Assembly: GCA_031002005.1 (NCBI GenBank)
Contig: CM061920.1
Location: forward strand, 107,319,447 to 107,383,446
Length of the DNA stretch: 64,000 nucleotides
From: Vandiemenella viatica
Lineage: Eukaryota > Arthropoda > Insecta > Orthoptera > Morabidae
Direction: 5' to 3'
In this document: positions 35,104 to 45,706 of the stretch, piece by piece
Position numbering within the stretch: the first letter of the stretch is position 1
Layout of the letters: each line of letters starts with the position of its first letter
Position numbers and translations under genes: made by a program
The notes under the pieces: model-generated
The model's database searches: none
Told to the model about the DNA's origin: nothing
The model's input: the letters and a program-made list of their open reading frames with translations, nothing else

Positions 35104-37814
35104 AACTTATTATGGTTTCACTCTTCTACACATCCTTTGATTCGAGAGTGATTTGGACCATTCCTTCCGGGCATTGCAATTTTCACAAACATTAGTAGAT
35201 CGGGGTAATTACTGCTTTTACAGAGCAATTGATGTTTGCATTATCGTCTTCTTCGGATAAAAAGTTGGCTTATCTTATTCTCAAACACCGTGTAAACTTG
35301 GATCTCTGCCCCACTTTCGGTGTCACAAGCTGCTTATGCATTCCTGCAGAATCTATTTCTAGTGAGCGCTTCTCCAATTTTATTTGCCTGGGAATATCGA
35401 AGTTTTATCAACATTTCCTGTGGTGAATGAGTTGTGGAATTTAAATTAACGTTTTGACAATATTAAGAGGTTCATTTGTTCGGAACCTAATGCCTATTAA
35501 CTTTCCGCAGCCGAATATTTTTGAATTTCCTTCTATATTTTCGGTATGTGCTGTGGAATTATTGAACGCATCAAGGATGGGTATTTCACTCTTTCGTTAT
35601 GTTGCACGCTCCATATCGTCTCCGCTTTTCTTTCATCGTTCATGAATTATTTACGGCTTTTGCTACAATTGTTTAACAAATTGCACTTTGTTTGCAATCG
35701 TCCGTTCGCTACTTGATCGAATTCGTCTTGTAGTTAAGAGACCTATTGTAGATTTTGTTATTGAGATGGCGATTTGACGTTATCGCATTCTTATCGAGAT
35801 GACTAAGAAAAAAGAAGAAATTACTTCCATAATGATTTTATTATAGCCTTAAATTTGCAAAGTTAGCTAACTGTGATGTGAAATTCCGTTCTTATGTCAA
35901 TTTTAATACACAAAATGAGGGAATATATCAACAAAGGTGTTTCTGAAGGTTTGGTGAGTGATGATACTTTTTTTTAGTCTGACACCGCTATTCCACAAAT
36001 TGATTAATTCTCTTAGTGTTGAACTGTGGATCTCTTATTACAGTCATGAACATTCCTTGACGAGTAAAATCTAATCATTTCCTCCAAAAATTTCACGTTA
36101 TTTTGAAAACTTCCACAGAATTCGCTTCGACTGGAAGTCAATTATTTATCAATAACCCTTTAGTGTGTTATTATTAAGTAAACATCTCATCTAGCATGCA
36201 ATTTGTCAGTTTAGTCATATATTTATTCTTTCTCCTTTCACAATATTACAAATAAAGTACTGAACAAGAAAAAAAAATATTTCAAGATTTGATTGAACTT
36301 TACAGGCTAGAGGTCTCCGTGTCTACCTTACAATTGTTATTCCTAAATGTTAAAATACTTGATTTACAAGTTTTCTTAGAAAATCTAACTATATGAAATC
36401 AAAATTCCTAATAGATACGAACAGCGTCAATTTAATAACAATGTTAGGAACAGAATATATAGTTTGCTACTAATTTATACAATATTTTATATGATAATGT
36501 TGTCATGAATGCGGTGTTTATCCGTGTATGTTTGATACTTCAGCAAAGGAACGTTTGTTAACTATTTTGCTTTCAACTTAAGTGATAAAGCTGAAAATAG
36601 TAATCATTTAGGAGAAGTAAATTTCCAAATAATAAGCCAGTAGAAATTTAGGATTATTCTAAAACACGTGTTCGAGTTAACTGATGAAATTGCCTCAGAC
36701 ACTGTTTGTTATTATCGTGTATTTAAGTCTCGTCACAACTGCAATCTTCATATTACAAACATGGGTTTCTGGGACTCAAAATTTATCAATAGAAATAAAG
36801 AATTACTTCAGGAAAACTGTGTGCTATGGTGCTTGATATGGAAAAACTCATGTTTTGGCAACACCACACCTGCTTTCTTATCCAGCAACGTTACTAGTCA
36901 ATCCCAGAAAAATTCCGCTGGTAAACTTGAGCAATGAAATCGTTCATAGAAGCAAATCCTTTATTGGCTTGAAAAATGAAATATTAATTGTAATGAAATA
37001 GCATTAATTGTACTCTAAATTCTTTACAAGAAGTTTCCCTTAGCTGTCTTAATACAAAAACGATAAATTATTACTTTCATCCCGCCTACTGTTGTGAAAC
37101 TTTCTCCTGTTATTCAGCTTTTAGGACAAGTTATAACCAAATTTCACGCAAATCTTGCATAAGTGAATGGAATTACATAGAAGACCTGGAAACAAAAAGT
37201 GTCGAACTAATGCTAAACTCGAGAGTTCTTATCAATCGGAGTAATATTATTCAAGCTTTCTTTTTCACAGCAACACAGAAATTACGAGTAAAATAACATA
37301 AAAATTCTTAAGTGTCCTCATTTTTAATCTCAGTCTAGCCGAAATTTTCATTGGTGCTTCATCTGAGCTTCATCTACGATTCTATGGAAAAGTTTGCAGT
37401 GTTTGTATAGTGGATTAGGACACCCCATGGACTGTATTTCTCGATAGACTATACTCGTAGAGGTCCCCTTTCTCCACAGGATCACTGCAATGGGTTACGT
37501 TAAGTCAGGCAGAGTGCAGGGAAATTTGCTTTACTTAATATACTCATGAAACAGGCATTTATAAGGAAGTAAGTTACTCCGAGCGGGTGTATATTATGTC
37601 AACAAAGTATGATAAACGTGAATTAAAAGCAAATCAGATTTATCAATTGCAAGTACAGAGAATTAAGTAAATATGGGGAAGGACTAAGTATTTAAAACCA
37701 AATAATCTGAGACTTCATAGTAAATGGCTACGCTTTTTAGGTCAAAGTTCTGACCAATACTAACGAGAACCAATTTCTAACAATGTTTAAGAAATTTTTA
37801 TTTCCTTCGGCCTT
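35104..37814. other. No gene recognised
   Basis: Several 60-90 codon open frames (for example + 36668-36937) show no domain or coding signature. AT-rich. Confidence 0.4.
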
Positions 37815-38020
37815 TACAGCTCGTTAACGGCTAGGTCATTGAGGCCAGGAGAGGATATGGGGGCTAGGAATGGGAAAGAATTTGGCCATGGTCTTTTGAA
37901 GGAAGATTCTAACATTTGCTGGGTTGATTTCCGAAAACCATAGAGAAGCAAAATTTGGCTGGAAGGGGATTTGAACACGCGTCGCCCCGATTGCCAGGCG
38001 CGAACATTATCGCTGACAGT
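37815..38020 (-). mobile_element. SINE-A, diverged copy
   Basis: The minus strand shows the family order GGGGCGACGCGTGTTCAAATCCCC, AATTTTG..TCTATGGTTTTCGG, CAGCAAATGTTAGAATCTTCC and GGCCAAATTCTTTCCCATTCC, ending in TTAACGAGCTG. Many substitutions. Confidence 0.65.
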
Positions 38021-38528
38021 AAACATGGAATAAGACTTTGTATCGTTAGGTATCATTAAAAATAGTGAAAAATGTTACTCTACGAAACCACATGAGTCTG
38101 CTAATGTTACAAATGCTAAGGAAAGAAACGATATGCAGAATACAGTGCAGTAGCACAAAATTTATAACATTAGTTTTTTTTTTTCATTTCAGTCATTCCT
38201 TACCAACCTCCTTCCATTTCGTATAGTTCTCCATATTTCAAATTACGACTAAGTCATCAATCCTTGCTGAAATAAGGCGTTAACGGTTAGAGTAGCAGAA
38301 TCAAGTATTAAGTTACAAATATCATAAGAAATGCTTTAATCTTTAAAATGATAATGCAACGCCAATAAAAAGTAATTTACTGTCGAGTTGAATTCTCGCT
38401 TAAAAATTCAAGACCACTCAACATTAATGCCAAATATATATTTATATTTAGTAGCGACACATTTCTGGTTCAAATCGCAGAAATTTGCTGCTATATTTTC
38501 ACGTAAACAAGCACTAAGTTCCTTATAG

Positions 38529-38546
38529 TATTATTATTATTATTAT
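38529..38546. repeat. (ATT)n microsatellite
   Basis: Short run of ATT units (TATTATTATTATTATTATTC). Confidence 0.8.
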
Positions 38547-38878
38547 TCTGCTGTATAAAGGTTTCGTTCAATATTTAATCATATTCAAAAAAATCCGCTC
38601 CTCTCACCAATGACCGGTTCAGGCCACTGACTACACAAAAACTATCAAGAAACACAATGAAAATGCGCTTTCCGCTGGGCACTCACTTTGAAATTTTCAG
38701 TGCAATAAACAAGACATATACGGCGAATTGTCGACTTCAATATTCAACAAAACTAAATGCGAGGAAAACTTATTCAGAGATGCAACGAAATAATACGGGT
38801 GAATCACCTCCGGTATTACCTAGCCTTTTAAAGCAGAGTACTCAGAGGACGTTGCGAGTTGAGCAGTCAACTTACCTC

Positions 38879-39273
38879 AGCACAGCAGCAGAAGAGCCAT
38901 CACCGTGTGGTACCGTGAAACAAAGTGGTGTGCAGTAGGTCAAGTAACCTGAAGATGCTGAACGCTCACCGTCCAGATCTGGATGGAAGAGGCGAAACAC
39001 CTCTCGCAAGGGATGGAAGATACAGCGGCAGCAAACAGTAAAGGCTTCAAAAGAAACGCTCTGATCGTTACTTATACTGCGCTCAAAACGGACTGCAGTT
39101 CTTAGTGTCGAACAAATTACACGTGCGGACAAATTTCTTCGGTTGCTCTCAAAGACAACGCGTATAGGAGGTGCTACGTAAGTGGGCGGATCGGAAACCA
39201 GCTCTCGGAGACGGCCGTCAGTATTGACTGCATACTTCACACGCTGTCCGCCAGAGCGCTGCACCGGTCTCAC
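38879..39273 (-). other. Candidate host-gene 5' exon with splice donor
   Basis: A GC-richer block in AT-rich surroundings contains a minus-strand open frame of 133 codons (start 39273). Its 3' end abuts a consensus donor, GCTGAG|GTAAGT, near 38878. Within it, GTATAAGTA (about 39073-39081) resembles a TATA box. The translation has no recognisable domain, so an untranslated first exon is as likely as coding. No acceptor or downstream exon could be assigned to it. Confidence 0.3.
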
Positions 39274-39420
39274 CGGTTGGCAACAAACTCACACGTCGAC
39301 GGTTAAGTATGCGTATATCGATCTCTCGATTCCTAAGCGGTGGGAAATTTAATTCGAGTTTGCACGCGACTTACCAGCTTATCTTAAAAGATCAGTTATT
39401 GCGTTCTGAGGCCATATGAT

Positions 39421-40065
39421 GTGAGAAGCAATTTGTCTGTCTCTCATATACTATACAAACAGAACAGAATAACTGTAAAATGTAAAAAAAGAAAACTTCA
39501 GCAAAAACTTCTACGAAACACGAGAGAAATAAAGGAATTGGGTTATAAAACTTTGGTCCTACCATTGCTTGAATATAGTAGTGTAGTATGGGACCCACAT
39601 TTTGAGTACCAAACACAGGAGTTGAAGAGCGTGCAAAAGAGGGCTGCTAAATTTTATTCTCGAAATTACCGCAGAACACAATCAGTAACAGATATGATAA
39701 AAGAGCTGGAATTGGATTCATTGGAAGACAGGAAGACGGTAAAGACGGTCATGGGACTGTACCAGAAATATATTGATGATGAGGCATGGAAAGATATTGG
39801 TATAAGAATTAAAAGTAATGCATGGAAGGGAAAAGATTACCGTGACTACAAGCTGGCACAAGTGTGTAGGATTTTCTTTTTTAGGTAAGTGTGTAAGGGA
39901 TTGGAATAAGTTACCAAAAGAAATGATGAATTATTTAGCAAAAACGTTGAAAGCATTTTAAGTGTAAATTTGTAGAGGAAAAATGCAGTTTGGTGCAGGA
40001 AAGGGAGAAGATGGGTGTGTAGGGAAATACTTACCAGTAACACATAGCCAGTGACACAAGGGCCC
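39421..40065 (+). pseudogene. CR1/Jockey-like LINE 3' part (copy d)
   Basis: Open frame 39421-39888 includes LGYKTLVLPLLEYSSVVWDP, KRAAKFYSRNYRRTQSVTDM and DDEAWKDIGIRIKSNAWKG, the best-preserved version of the family's C-terminal region. A one-base shift near 39885 leads into WNKLPKEMMNYLAKTLKAF at about 39900-39960. 5'-truncated within the RT, so no catalytic motif remains. Confidence 0.75.
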
Positions 40066-40235
40066 ATTTTTATGACAATTTGTTTTTTCTCATAATTCCG
40101 TTGTTTATTACCTAATCTATTCTGCTACGAACGGAATATTTTTAAATGCGTGGAGCTCTACTATTAGCCCCAATCAATTTGTTATTATTAATTTATTAAT
40201 ATTGTTATCAATATTCAATTATGTATAAGTCTTTA

Positions 40236-40588
40236 GGGACCGTGCACAAACTACATGGCTCCGTCCAGGAGGGGGGGGGGGAGGGGTTGGCTGAAAGGCT
40301 ACGCTGGGCTACGCTGGGCTACGTGGGAGGAGGGAGGGTTCCGAGCCAGGCCACGCAGCTTTCCTTTCATAACATTTTTCACAGTTAAAAACAGCACAAC
40401 AGCATGTGAATATTTATTTTCCTCAGATAATCATCTCCGTATGTAATTTACAATAGAAAAAAGCTACGTGCTACGTGGGGGGAGGGGGGGGGGTAGAGGC
40501 AAAAGCCACGTTGGACTACGTGGGGGGGAGGGGGGTTCACAGGAGGCCAAAATGGAGCTACGTGGTTTATGCACGCCAGCACGCTCCC
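40236..40588. mobile_element. G-rich TIR element (353 bp) with TTA target duplication
   Basis: Left end GGGACCGTGCACAAACTAC and right end (minus strand) GGGAGCGTGCTGGCGTGCAT then AAACCACGTAGCTCC are inverted, with an 8-base offset. TTA flanks both sides (40233-40235, 40589-40591), compatible with PIF/Harbinger-type insertion. The interior has several G-runs of 6-12 and a short tandem of GGCTACGCTG. A related right half is at 6832-6951. Confidence 0.7.
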
Positions 40589-40591
40589 TTA

Positions 40592-41450
40592 GCTATAAGT
40601 ATCTTGAATAACTGTATTAATATTTGTAATATTTTTGGGTTTCTACAGTCTGTATTTAGTTTAGTAACTGAGATAGCGTAGTGCTATTGTATTTACGTAA
40701 CAATCACTGACGCCGGCCAGCGCAACTGTGCGGACAGCCCTGCATTGTAGCATGCAGGGTGCGGGCAGTTGGTGTGTCATGCCGCTTGGAGGAGCCGCGA
40801 GCACAGCCTCTTCGTACACAAGCTAAAATAGCGTGTGAAATGCATGGGAAACTTATCTCAATATAACGTAAGTGTCTTAGAAGTTGTGTCAATGACCGTT
40901 ATTAATTAGATTAATTACATAATATTCAACAAGAACAGTGAGTTTTTCTTTTCCAGACTATGTCAAATTACCTCTAAATTTGTTTATCCGAGTTAACGGC
41001 TTGCATGTATTAAAAAAGTGGAATTTGGGCCGATCTCCTCTAAATAATACGCCCTCATCCAATGGCAGGATAGCTTACATGTAGACACCGTATTTCAAGT
41101 ACGACCATCATGTCTATTCGTGATTTTGTTTTCAGTGTTAAATTAGCACTTCACAATATTACACTCAGGTTTTCTGATAAACCTAATCCATTTCTTGGGC
41201 CGATTAGGACATGATACTTGTAAATCAATATATTGTTCTGTGGCACGCTGTAACACCACAACGGATTTTCTACTAATTCATTTGTGCATACAGAGAATCA
41301 TTTATGTGTGTTTGAGACAGCACTGAATTACTACGTTGAACGCCTTTTTTAATATACTGGGAATCATCGTTAAAGGCTGAAAGAATAAGACTAGTGTTAG
41401 TCGCATGGGTGTGGTTCACTCCGAGGAATTTCTAGTAAATTCCCTAGTTG
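40592..41450. other. No gene recognised; small GC-rich hairpin at about 40738-40759
   Basis: CCCTGCATTGTAGCATGCAGGG can form a 7-bp stem. The surrounding 40705-40830 is GC-rich without a supported gene. Confidence 0.35.
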
Positions 41451-41461
41451 GCTAGCATTGG

Positions 41462-41701
41462 TATATATATATAACTGCTTAATGTCTCTCAACAGCGAGG
41501 TCTTTAGAGACGGGAAAGGATGGGGGGCAAGGAATGGGAAGGAATTCGGCCATGGCCTTTTGAAGGAAGCATCCCGGCATTTGCCTGGAGTGATTTGGGA
41601 AACCATGTAAAACCCAAATCTGGATGCCCGGACGGGGATTCGAACCGCCGTCCTCCCGAATGCGAGACCAGAACGCTATCCGTTACACCACCACGCTCGG
41701 T
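41462..41701 (-). mobile_element. SINE-A with 11-bp target duplication and TA-repeat tail
   Basis: Complete minus-strand copy: it starts at about 41700 with CCGAGCGTGGTGGTGTAACG, has its B-box GGTTCGAATCC near 41637-41647, and ends in a TATATATATA tail at 41462-41473. GCTAGCATTGG flanks both sides exactly (41451-41461 and 41702-41712). Confidence 0.9.
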
Positions 41702-41959
41702 GCTAGCATTGGGGCGCGGATACTGAAATGACTGTCTTCTAGAATTTACTCTTTTGCTATTTATAATATATATAGCTGTTTTATGCATTAAAAGGAAGTA
41801 TTGTGGCTCAGCTTTTGGTTTTCTGAATCTTTTCACTGTTTAACTGAATTTTGTTTGCAGTTAAACTTCGTCTCTGACCCCACGTCGGTTGTAGGGGGAT
41901 CCGCCTCTCCTCTATCGAATCGGTGTCAGTTAACGTCAGTAAACAAAGTCAGTCTTGAG

Positions 41960-43197
41960 TAGAGATGGGTCTCTCACGAATGAACCATTTCTTTTGGACA
42001 GCTCTTTTGAAAGAGCGAGTGAATTATTGCCCACTATAAGTGAACGGTAGTTCTTCTTGGAGGCCGTGAGCCGTTCGTGTGGCCACACGATCCCAAACCA
42101 AATACATGGCACAGGTAAACAAAACCAATGACCATGTGGTGTCGGATGATACGCGGTGTCGTTTGAACTAACTAATTCTTGTGAGCGCCAAAATTGAGAA
42201 AAGTGTCGTTGCGGTGACGGTGCAAGTGGCCCGACCTACAGTCTTTTAGATGCCCCGATGGTCTTAGGTATACATACGCGATTTGGACACAGAAATGGTT
42301 GAGTTAATTTCTCAAATGTTTAATTTGGATCCTAAGCATAAATGTTAAGTATTAGAGAAGACAAACAAAAATACAAAAACTTCTTATAAGTCGCTTATCG
42401 GGAGGCTTAAAGCAACTGAAAAGAGTGGTGTAACGCGAACCGTCAGCTATCATCGCAAGCTAGCATTTCATCTACGTCTTTCGTTTTCGGAAGAATTTGA
42501 TAGGGCTTTTAGCTATTTGCAAGCAATGCAAGAGGCCACTGCAGAAGCTACCGTCAAAGTAGATGAATACTTATTGAACCATATATGTCGCGCACGAGTG
42601 ACCCCTTACAATAGTTGGAGACGAGGAAATTTATTTACACAAATGTGTATGTATATGGTGACTGTGAAACGATTGAATATACCGGCTGTGCGAAAGATTA
42701 TTTTCCAAAGCTGGGTAAATTTGCAGAGAAAAACAAGTAGGCTGTTGAGCGGGATATTAACAAATTTACTTGTGAAGATGAACTTGCATTTGATTTAAGG
42801 AAAACAGTTTTGTAAATTGATTGCACTTTGTGTTTATACCAATAAATAAATTAATGTAAAACTAAGAATGCTTTATTATTATCAAACTACCCTCTCAAAA
42901 ATTCCCGGCAACCTGAACAGTATCTCATTGACGCTTTGAAATAACGTTTTTCTGCGAGAAAATAATCCGGTAGTATTAAAAAAATTAATGAAAATAACTT
43001 AATGGACTAAATCAGTCTAAATGTAAATAAAACTAACAGATACAGTACTACACTCTGAACGGAAATAACCACTCTCTTTATTTAAAGTGAGTTAATCAGG
43101 TAGTGAACTGTTCAAAAGAACTAGTTCTTTAAGCTGAGTGATCAAATGAACACCACTCTTTTTAGTGAGTCACATTGCCTTCCTCTAGTATTGACCG
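41960..43197. mobile_element. hAT-like element (about 1.24 kb) with unidentified internal sequence
   Basis: Left end TAGAGATGGGTCTCTCACGA is a common hAT terminus. The right end on the minus strand begins TAGAGGAAGGCAATGTGACTC. Flanks GTCTTGAG and GTATTGAC agree at 6 of 8 positions. Subterminal regions contain GTGAAC/GTTCAC and AGAACTAG-type words near both ends. The interior holds a 93-codon plus-strand open frame (42517-42798) ending just before AATAAATAAA. It does not look like a hAT transposase and I do not recognise it. Confidence 0.5.
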
Positions 43198-43234
43198 AAG
43201 AGTACGGGAGTGAGAAAATAAGTTATCGTGGGCG

Positions 43235-43335
43235 ACCGCTTTGTGTCTGAGGTGCATGCGCGGCAAATCGAAACACTGTCAACCGGCGGCCGAACTACCC
43301 TTTGGGGTCTCCCGGCCAACAATACTATATGCCCT
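43235..43335 (+). mobile_element. SINE-B 3' fragment
   Basis: GCGCGGCAAATCGAAACACT followed by GTCAACCGGCGGCCGAACTACC matches the distinctive 3' part of the copy at 31262-31575 (about 31500-31540). Confidence 0.65.
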
Positions 43336-44253
43336 TTATGTTTTTGGTGGTGCAGTCACCAGGTGAAATGTCGATTATCATTGTTAAAGTACGGTATTTT
43401 GTGGAAGTTAAAGAAACGTAGTAGCCGCAGGAATGTGCTGACGGATTAGTGTTGGAAACTGTAAAATGGGACGCGACTTTTATTTAAATATCTTTGTGTG
43501 TTTACAAGTTTCGATCAACTTTAAGAACCGCATCTTCGGAAATGTGTATTAAAATTCTGATTGGTGGTAGTAGTTCGTTATTCTGTGAAGAAATGAATTA
43601 CCGACATGATTTGTGAGTTATGTAAATTACATACAAGGAGTGCTCCTTCACCCCCCCTAAAAATCTTAATGAGAGTACCTATTCGTATAGCCACTTTCAA
43701 CAACCCTTTCCTTGTTATCTTTTTACTGAAAAGAACCAGATTAATCTGTGAATTCTGAAATAGCCATCATGATAATTTTAACAGGACTTCTCACACTACA
43801 AATTTCAAGGACTGGACTGGCTTACAGATTTCTGCGGTAATCTCACATGTAATCCACTGGACTTGATTAAATCATCATTTCATTAAGTGTTACATTGTAT
43901 CGTCCTAATTAATCAGCGTTACCACAAACCCCAGTTACGGATAATTGGTTACTCATGGAATAGCTATGCCTATACATTAGATATTGGTTAATCAGGGGAT
44001 GAAATATACTACTGAGCATTGCGGAGCATTTATTTGCATTTTATTTCGTTTACACCATTTCTCTATTTCGATGCTGTCTACATTTGTTCTACGTTGGTCT
44101 TATGTCGACCGTTGATGGTGTACATGAGGGTGTAATATGGAAATTGACCAAGACAAAATGACCTTGGCATCAGTATGTCGTAGACGCTAACACGGAGCCT
44201 TGGGGTATTCTACGAGGTTGTAATTCTGGTTCCTGACTGTCTACTAATACGAA
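43336..44253. other. No gene recognised
   Basis: AT-rich spacer without supported features. Confidence 0.4.
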
Positions 44254-44442
44254 GTCGGCCTCGGTAGCGTAGGGGCTAGAGTGCTAGCTCCACGTGCTGA
44301 AGGTCGCCGGTTCGAGTCCGGCCGAGGGCATGGGTGTGTAAGTGTTGTGTGTTAATGTCGTGTCCGTGTTGTGTCCATGTGTCAATACTTGATAGCAACA
44401 AATCACATTGAGCTGGTTTTATGGCCTCAGTAGCCGAATGCC
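44254..44442 (+). mobile_element. SINE-C (tRNA-like head) with (AT)10 tail
   Basis: The head GTCGGCCTCGGTAGCGTAGG...GGTTCGAGTCCGGCCGAGGG contains A-box and B-box-like sequences, and its two ends can pair (CGGCCTCGG with CCGGCCGAGG). A GTGTTGTGTGTTAATGTCGT unique body and a GGCCTCAGTAGCCGAATGCC end precede (AT)n at 44443-44462. It is too long and without tRNA folding beyond the head to be a tRNA gene. Confidence 0.7.
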
Positions 44443-44626
44443 ATATATATATATATATATATAAAAAAATTTCATTTTATCGCTCATAATTTTCTTAGTA
44501 TGCCATTTACCTGGATGAAAAGTGACTTTAATAGTAAAATGTACAATTTCCTACATATAAAAAATAAAGTTTTGTCCCTAAGTACAATGGTTAAGTCACA
44601 GCAAACAAATTAGAAAAAAAGGAAAA

Positions 44627-44664
44627 ATGTCACAACCGACCACACCCCAGGGGCGGTTGTGACA
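44627..44664. repeat. Perfect 11-bp inverted repeat TGTCACAACCG / CGGTTGTGACA
   Basis: The two arms enclose ACCACACCCCAGGGG. The same TCACAACCG word recurs at about 45344 and 45914 around the pogo-type transposase, so these may be terminal or subterminal sites of that element. Confidence 0.5.
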
Positions 44665-44807
44665 GGTTCAAAAATACAACAAAACGGTCTAAAATCACTT
44701 TTATTTCAAATAATAGCAAACATAATGTAACATAATCTTCTTGTGAAAAAATTTAATTTTTACACGACAATAGAAATTAATCTGGGGGACACCTTAATGG
44801 CTTATAA

Positions 44808-45345
44808 CTAATAAGGCACTGTAGCATCAATAGTTATTATAAAATTCTTGATATAGATCATTTTTATAATACCTGGTATATCGTAGATTGACATTTTGAC
44901 TCCGCATCTGTTCGTCACAAGTAGTTTTTTCAGATTTTTTAAGAGTCTGAAGACAGGTCGATCCAAGGGCTGCAGGTTGTACGAGCAGTGTGGAGGAAAA
45001 GAAAGCAAAGTGATTGCATTTTCTTTACAAAAATCCAATGTATTAATGTGAATAAGCGAGGAATGGTTATCCAGCACTAACAAGACTCTGTGCATTGGAG
45101 AAGCATTAGGAAATTTCTTAAAATGATCGAGAAATACTAGGAACAATGCACTTTGCATCCAGCCTGAAGAATTTGCAGTCCCAATTGATCCCTGGCAAAA
45201 TGATCGTGATAACTAACCCGTGGAAATAAAGGAGGGATAGTATTTCCCAAGGCATTTTCTGCAAAAGTAACCATGACTAATGTGCCTCGTACAGCTGTCG
45301 GTCTACCTCAAGCGTTTTCTGAGCATCAAAAACAAAAAATTCTGT
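44808..45345 (-). pseudogene. pogo/Tigger-type transposase fragment (DDE_1)
   Basis: Reading leftwards: VTFAENALGNTIPPLF near 45270, then PRVSYHDHFA, a one-base shift, GSIGTANSSGWM and FLVFLDHFKKF. Next come VLLVLDNHSSLIHINTLDFC (second catalytic Asp in LDNHSS), ITLLSFPPHCSYNLQPLDRP (third catalytic Asp in QPLDR) and MSIYDIPGI. These blocks are in the order of the CENP-B/pogo DDE_1 family. The N-terminal DNA-binding domains are missing. The C-terminus deteriorates after YDIPGI. Likely inactive. Confidence 0.85.
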
Positions 45346-45419
45346 CACAACCGTCCCCAACGCGCTCTTTCGCAAAACAACAATCGCCATGACAATACAA
45401 AATAAACTACGTACGAAGT

Positions 45420-45706
45420 GTAAGAACGAAGACTTTCCCGGCGTATGACTGCAATGTAGTCTTCACGGGTGTACCGCCGGATAGTGTTGTGGAAACACAA
45501 TATTTCGACGGCTGGCTCTGCCGTCTTCTTCAGGTGATGAGACATGTGTAATGGTCGGCTGACCCACAGATACTGAGATCATCTCAGTATCTATGGGTCA
45601 GCCGACCATTACACATGTCTCATCACCTGAAGAAGACGGCAGAGCCAGCCGTCGAAATATTGTGTTTCCACAACACTATCCGGCGGTACACCCGTGAAGA
45701 TTACAT
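45420..45706. mobile_element. Near-perfect palindromic insertion (287 bp) with 12-bp target duplication
   Basis: Arms 45453-45578 and 45582-45707 are reverse complements over about 126 bases with only a few mismatches (for example CAGATACTG against CAGTATCTA), around a 3-base centre (TCA). TACGTACGAAGT flanks the whole at 45408-45419 and 45707-45718. The left side has 33 extra bases outside the palindrome. Each arm contains CTGAAGA, a 6-bp hairpin GACGGC/GCCGTC, then GAAA. The layout resembles inverted (tail-to-tail) terminal repeats of Penelope-like retroelements; that assignment is inference. Confidence 0.6.

Noticed and set aside
38529..38560. CRISPR-like or regular repeat array
   Set aside because: Simple ATT microsatellite in a eukaryotic genome; no CRISPR structure anywhere in the window.
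39239..39430. Core promoter with defined start site for the 38.9-39.3 kb block
   Set aside because: The TATA-like word lies inside the open frame and no initiator sits at the right distance; not strong enough to annotate as a promoter.
44254..44335. tRNA gene
   Set aside because: The head has A/B boxes and a B-arm, but it continues into a SINE body with an AT-repeat tail and a partial sister copy exists at 29488; a SINE explains it better.
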